A stretch of DNA of 64,000 nt from Streptomyces sp. CA-210063 (GTDB taxonomy: Bacteria; Actinomycetota; Actinomycetes; Streptomycetales; Streptomycetaceae). Positions 60,532 to 64,000 of this stretch are shown here, in pieces. Location: assembly GCF_024612015.1 (NCBI RefSeq), contig NZ_CP102512.1, positions 4,216,001 to 4,280,000 of the forward strand. Direction: 5' to 3'. The notes under the pieces are model-generated. The model was not told where the DNA came from. It made no database searches and saw only the letters and a program-made list of their open reading frames with translations. Each line of letters opens with the position of its first letter. Within the stretch, counting starts at the first letter, position 1. The translations under genes were made by a program, and so were the position numbers.

Positions 60532-60557
60532 GGGCGCGGCGCACGAGCGCCGCGCCC
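60532..60557 (-). terminator. Hairpin terminator after rtcB
   Basis: GGGCGCGGCGC and GCGCCGCGCCC pair perfectly (11 bp) around ACGA, 27 bases after the rtcB stop and just before the YnfA start. Confidence 0.85.
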
Positions 60558-60583
60558 ATCACTGTTCTCAGCCCTTTTCGTTC

Positions 60584-61777
60584 TCAGCCCTTCACGCAGA
60601 CGACCTGCTTCAGCTTCGCCACCACCTGCACCAAGTCCCGCTGCTGGTCGATGACCTGCTCGATCGGCTTGTACGCGCCCGGGATCTCGTCCACGACGCC
60701 GGAGTCCTTGCGGCACTCCACACCCCGCGTCTGTTCCTCCAGGTCCTTCGTCGAGAAGCGACGCTTCGCCGCGGTGCGGCTCATCCGCCGACCGGCGCCG
60801 TGCGAAGCGGAGTTGAAGGACTTCTCGTTCCCGAGGCCCTTCACGATGTACGAGCCCGTGCCCATGGAGCCGGGGATGATCCCGTACTCGCCGGAGCCCG
60901 CACGGATCGCGCCCTTACGGGTCACCAGGAGGTCCATGCCGTCGTAACGCTCCTCGGCGACGTAGTTGTGGTGCGCGCTGATCTCGGGCTCGAAGGTCGG
61001 CTTCGCCTTCTTGAACTCCTTGCGGACGACGTCCTTGAGAAGCGCCATCATGATCGTGCGGTTGTACTTCGCGTACTCCTGCGCCCAGAACAGGTCGTTG
61101 CGGTACGCCGCCATCTGCGGGGTGTCCGCGACGAAGACGGCGAGGTCACGGTCGACCAGACCCTGGTTGTGCGGGAGCTTCTGGGCGATGCCGATGTGGT
61201 GCTCCGCCAGCTCCTTGCCGATGTTCCGGGAACCGGAGTGCAGCATGAGCCAGATGGAACCGGTCGAATCCGTGCAGATTTCGACAAAGTGGTTCCCCCC
61301 GCCCAGCGTTCCCATCTGCTTCTCCGCCCGGTCGTGACGGAACTTGACCGCTTCCGCGACCCCGTCGAACCGCCCCCAGAACCCGTCCCATCCCCCGGCG
61401 GCGAACCCGTGCAGCCGCCCCGGATCCACGGGATCGTCATGCATCCCCCGCCCCACCGGAATCGCCTGCTCGACCTTCGACCGCAGCCGGGACAGATCCC
61501 CCGGCAGGTCATTCGCCGTCAGCGACGTCTTCACCGCCGACATCCCGCACCCGATGTCGACACCCACCGCCGCGGGACACACCGCCCCCCGCATCGCGAT
61601 GACCGACCCGACCGTCGCCCCCTTCCCGTAATGCACGTCCGGCATCACGGCCAGGCCCTTGATCCAGGGGAGGGTCGCCACGTTGCGGAGCTGCTGCAGG
61701 GCACCCTCCTCGACCGACGCGGGATCGGTCCACATGCGGATGGGTACCTTCGCGCCCGGTATCTCGACGTACGACAT
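60584..61777 (-). CDS. rtcB: RNA-splicing ligase RtcB
   Basis: A 397-aa RtcB protein, which joins a 2',3'-cyclic phosphate or 3'-phosphate RNA end to a 5'-OH end using GTP and manganese. Metal and catalytic motifs are MPDVHYGKGATVGSVIA, VGVDIGCGMSAVKT (Asp75, Cys78), GTLGGGNHFVEI, LHSGSRNIG and the guanylated His in SASHGAGRRMSR. It functions in RNA repair or tRNA recovery after nuclease damage. No archease, RtcA or RtcR gene is adjacent. Confidence 0.96.
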   Translation of the reverse strand: MSYVEIPGAKVPIRMWTDPASVEEGALQQLRNVATLPWIKGLAVMPDVHYGKGATVGSVIAMRGAVCPAAVGVDIGCGMSAVKTSLTANDLPGDLSRLRSKVEQAIPVGRGMHDDPVDPGRLHGFAAGGWDGFWGRFDGVAEAVKFRHDRAEKQMGTLGGGNHFVEICTDSTGSIWLMLHSGSRNIGKELAEHHIGIAQKLPHNQGLVDRDLAVFVADTPQMAAYRNDLFWAQEYAKYNRTIMMALLKDVVRKEFKKAKPTFEPEISAHHNYVAEERYDGMDLLVTRKGAIRAGSGEYGIIPGSMGTGSYIVKGLGNEKSFNSASHGAGRRMSRTAAKRRFSTKDLEEQTRGVECRKDSGVVDEIPGAYKPIEQVIDQQRDLVQVVAKLKQVVCVKG

Positions 61778-61981
61778 TGCGTCCTCATTCCCCCGAAAAG
61801 CAGATCAACATCTCAGAACGCAAAACCGGCGCCAAGGTCAACGAAAGGGATGACGGACCGGCGTCCACGGCTGTGCGTGCGATACACATGGTGCCCGGGG
61901 GTCACCCCCCGGCGGCAAGTGAATAACCACAGGCAGGACAGCGCAGGCGTCCCCAGGGACCCCGTCGAGAGGAGCCCCACC

Positions 61982-62845
61982 GTGCAGCGGAAGGCGTACG
62001 TACCCGGCGTCGCCGTGCTCCTCGCGGCACTGCTGGCCGCGTGCACGGGGTCGGACGACACCAGCTCGACCGACGACCCCCGACCGGGCGAGGCCACCGC
62101 GACGGCCACCGTCGCCCAGCCCGGCCGCTACGACACGCTCCCCGAACCCTGCGGCTCCGTCGACCACGGCACCCTCGACTCCCTCCTCCCGGGCATCAAG
62201 CAACTCACCGACGCGACCCAGCGCGAGCAGGCGTACGAGGGCGAGGCGACGCAGACGTACGACACGGACGCCAAGGCCGGCTGCCGTTGGAAGGTGGAGT
62301 CCGCGGACGCCACCCACTACGTGTTCGTCGACTTCGAGCGTGTCGTGTCGTGGGAGAACGCGGTCAGCGACGACAGCAGGGCGCAGGAGGTGTACGGGGG
62401 CAAGGTGGAGGCGGCTGACCTTCCGGAGCCGTCGCCGAGCGCGACCACCTCCGCCAGTCCCACCGGTTCCGCTACCGGCTCGCCTTCACCCTCCGCCGCC
62501 TCCGGTTCCTCCGCCTCCTCCGCTTCCCCCGACTCGCCCGATTCATCCGACTCGTCCAACTCATCCGGTTCCTCCAACCCCTCGCCCACGGCGACCGCGT
62601 CCGGCACCCCGACCTCCCTCCTGCCCCGCACGCTCGACGGTCTCGGGGACGAGGCGTTCATCGACGACGCGCTCGGGACGAGCAAGCAGCGGACGGTGAC
62701 TGTGGTGTTCCGCACGTCGAATGTGATCGTGACGGTGGAGTACGAGGAGCAGCCGGCGACCACGACGGTGGTGCCGGACAGTGAGGAAATGCAGGACAGG
62801 GCCTGGAATCTGGCGAGGCGGCTGGCCGACTCGTTCGACGACTGA
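61982..62845 (+). CDS. DUF3558-type lipoprotein
   Basis: A 287-aa lipoprotein. The signal peptide VAVLLAALLAAC ends in a lipobox (LAAC). The DUF3558-like part includes LPEPCGSVDHGTLDSLLPGI and AGCRWKVE (two cysteines, probably a disulfide). A Ser/Asp/Pro low-complexity stretch of about 60 residues (DSPDSSDSSNSSGSSNPSP) splits the domain before VTVVFRTSNVIVTVEYEEQ. Function unknown; anchored outside the membrane. GTG 61982 follows GAGAGGAG. Confidence 0.85.
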   Translation: MQRKAYVPGVAVLLAALLAACTGSDDTSSTDDPRPGEATATATVAQPGRYDTLPEPCGSVDHGTLDSLLPGIKQLTDATQREQAYEGEATQTYDTDAKAGCRWKVESADATHYVFVDFERVVSWENAVSDDSRAQEVYGGKVEAADLPEPSPSATTSASPTGSATGSPSPSAASGSSASSASPDSPDSSDSSNSSGSSNPSPTATASGTPTSLLPRTLDGLGDEAFIDDALGTSKQRTVTVVFRTSNVIVTVEYEEQPATTTVVPDSEEMQDRAWNLARRLADSFDD

Positions 62846-63031
62846 GCGGTGACGGGGGGTGGTTCGGGCGTCCGCGCGAACCCCCTGATTCAGGACCGCA
62901 CTTCTTCATCACCGCGTACCGTGGCCCCTCGGACCCGATCCGATCGCAGGAACGCCACAGGAAGCACGCAGGAACCCCGCAAGCAGACTGCAGGAACCAC
63001 GAGCGTGATGAACGTCATGAGTGAAGGAACC

Positions 63032-63958
63032 ATGCAACGAGCCGCAGAGTCAGATCAGCGTGAGCCGCGCGTCGCGCGGACCATACGGACCAGGCGCCCG
63101 AGCCGTGTTCTCGTGGGTGCCGCCGTCGTCCCGGTGATGCTGCTGGCGGTCGGCTGTTCATCGGAGTCCGACAGCGCCTCCGATGACGACGTACCGTCGG
63201 AGGCCGTCGAGTCGGCGCTCGCCGACAGCGCCACGCCCGAGGTGGTCGAGGCGGCGTACGCGTCGCTGCCCGACGCCTGCGAGGTGTTCTCGGAGAAGAC
63301 GCTGAAGTCGGTGGTGCCTCAGGGCGTGAAGTCCGGCAAGGCGATCAACGCCGCCGAGGAGAACGTGACCGGGGACTGTCGTTGGATCAGCCTCGACAAC
63401 AACGGTGTGGACGGCTCCCAGTACCGCTGGTTGAGCGTGTCGCTGCACCTGCTGGCGTCGAACGCGGCGAACGGCCCCGGTGAGGACCGCGCGGCCAAGG
63501 CGTACGAGTCCAAGGTGACCGCGGCGAAGGCGGTGGACGGGGCGAAGAACGTCAAGACGGAGCCGGTGACGGGCACGGGCGACCAGGCGACGGCGGTCCT
63601 GTACGACCTGAAGAAGGACGGGGACACCTTCAAGCAGCAGACGATCGTGGTGCGCACGGAGAACGTGGTCATCACGCTCGACTACAACGGCGCGGGGCTG
63701 GCCGGCGAGAAGACACCGGACGCGGCCGCGCTGCTGAAGACCGCGACGTCCGCCGCCAAGGAGGCCGTGGAGGCGGTCGAGGAGGCGAACGACACGGACG
63801 CGTCGTCGTCGGCGTCCCCGTCGAAGAGCGCCTCGAAGACGCCGTCGAACGGCGCGACGAAGGCGTCGTCGTCGGGCGGTTCGGGTGCGGATGTGAGTTC
63901 CGACTCGGATTCCGACTCCGACTCCTCCACATCCGGCCGCAAGAAGACTTCGCGGTAG
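63032..63958 (+). CDS. Second DUF3558-type lipoprotein
   Basis: A 308-aa lipoprotein related to the preceding gene. Signal segment RVLVGAAVVPVMLLAVGC ends in a lipobox (AVGC), unusually far from the N-terminus (about 45 residues of basic leader). The domain shows SLPDACEVFSEKTLKSVVPQ and TGDCRWISLD, again two cysteines. The tail is Ser/Asp-rich (SSDSDSDSDSSTS). ATG 63032 is chosen because GAAGGA lies three to five bases upstream; ATG 63008 and 63017 are alternatives. It follows the paralogue by 186 bp, a tandem duplication. Confidence 0.83.
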   Translation: MQRAAESDQREPRVARTIRTRRPSRVLVGAAVVPVMLLAVGCSSESDSASDDDVPSEAVESALADSATPEVVEAAYASLPDACEVFSEKTLKSVVPQGVKSGKAINAAEENVTGDCRWISLDNNGVDGSQYRWLSVSLHLLASNAANGPGEDRAAKAYESKVTAAKAVDGAKNVKTEPVTGTGDQATAVLYDLKKDGDTFKQQTIVVRTENVVITLDYNGAGLAGEKTPDAAALLKTATSAAKEAVEAVEEANDTDASSSASPSKSASKTPSNGATKASSSGGSGADVSSDSDSDSDSSTSGRKKTSR

Positions 63959-64000
63959 TACGCGCCCGTTCCGGCAGTCCCGGCGGTAGTGCCCAACTCG

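Overview
The window is high-GC actinobacterial chromosome, almost certainly Streptomyces. Evidence: strong G/C third-position bias, many GTG/TTG starts and ATGA/GTGA gene overlaps; a gvpO-first gas vesicle cluster; XRE/DUF397 and HATPase orphan regulators; an ECF sigma/CU044_5270 pair; the tlpA-ccdA-resB-ccsB-hemL neighbourhood; and DUF3558 lipoproteins. No tRNA, rRNA, CRISPR array, insertion sequence or phage gene was seen.

Layout. 1-1249: a cut-off ECF sigma factor divergent from a regulator with two MerR domains. 1303-6284: gas vesicle operon O-A-F-G-Y-Z-J-S-K, with no gvpL between J and S. 6387-9231: cytosine-deaminase-like enzyme overlapping a 2OG-Fe(II) oxygenase, then a membrane protein/YtrA-type GntR pair with operator palindromes in front. 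9629-16376: NlpC/P60-like hydrolase, Trp-rich membrane protein, an antigen-85-like secreted esterase overlapping a membrane NACHT NTPase, two small proteins, and an XRE/DUF397 pair. 16442-26183 (minus): ECF sigma with CU044_5270 partner, System II cytochrome c biogenesis genes, a deacetylase-like lipoprotein, a histidine phosphatase and hemL. 26323-36872: a repeat-rich protein, SDR/LysR divergent pair, M20 peptidase plus AbgT transporter with a double Lrp regulator, class A beta-lactamase, a secreted Lys-rich protein and an aminotransferase.

37247-41995 is a complete lasso peptide cluster: a 44-aa precursor, cyclase, PqqD-type RRE, B2 leader peptidase and a two-gene ABC exporter. The predicted core GCGFDFFEMPAQHNIC has an 8-residue ring (Gly1-Glu8) and two cysteines, one in the ring and one at the C-terminus. 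I do not recognise it as a described lasso peptide, and it is the best candidate for a new molecule here.

42222-64000: a proline-rich membrane protein with a mycosin-like protease, a molybdate cassette (Mop regulator, modABC) beside a truncated kinase-like gene, MFS exporter with MmyB-type regulator, a two-component system, GT4 glycosyltransferase, LLM oxidoreductase, SDR with a 56-aa membrane protein, SnoaL-like protein, YnfA, RtcB RNA ligase and two DUF3558 lipoproteins.

Across the window a composite 3'-end element recurs: a 12-base motif touching the stop codon, then a G-run tract and a conserved GC-rich block. In two genes the block itself supplies the stop codon. At 57275-57412 two copies form a 46-bp inverted repeat with two mismatches.
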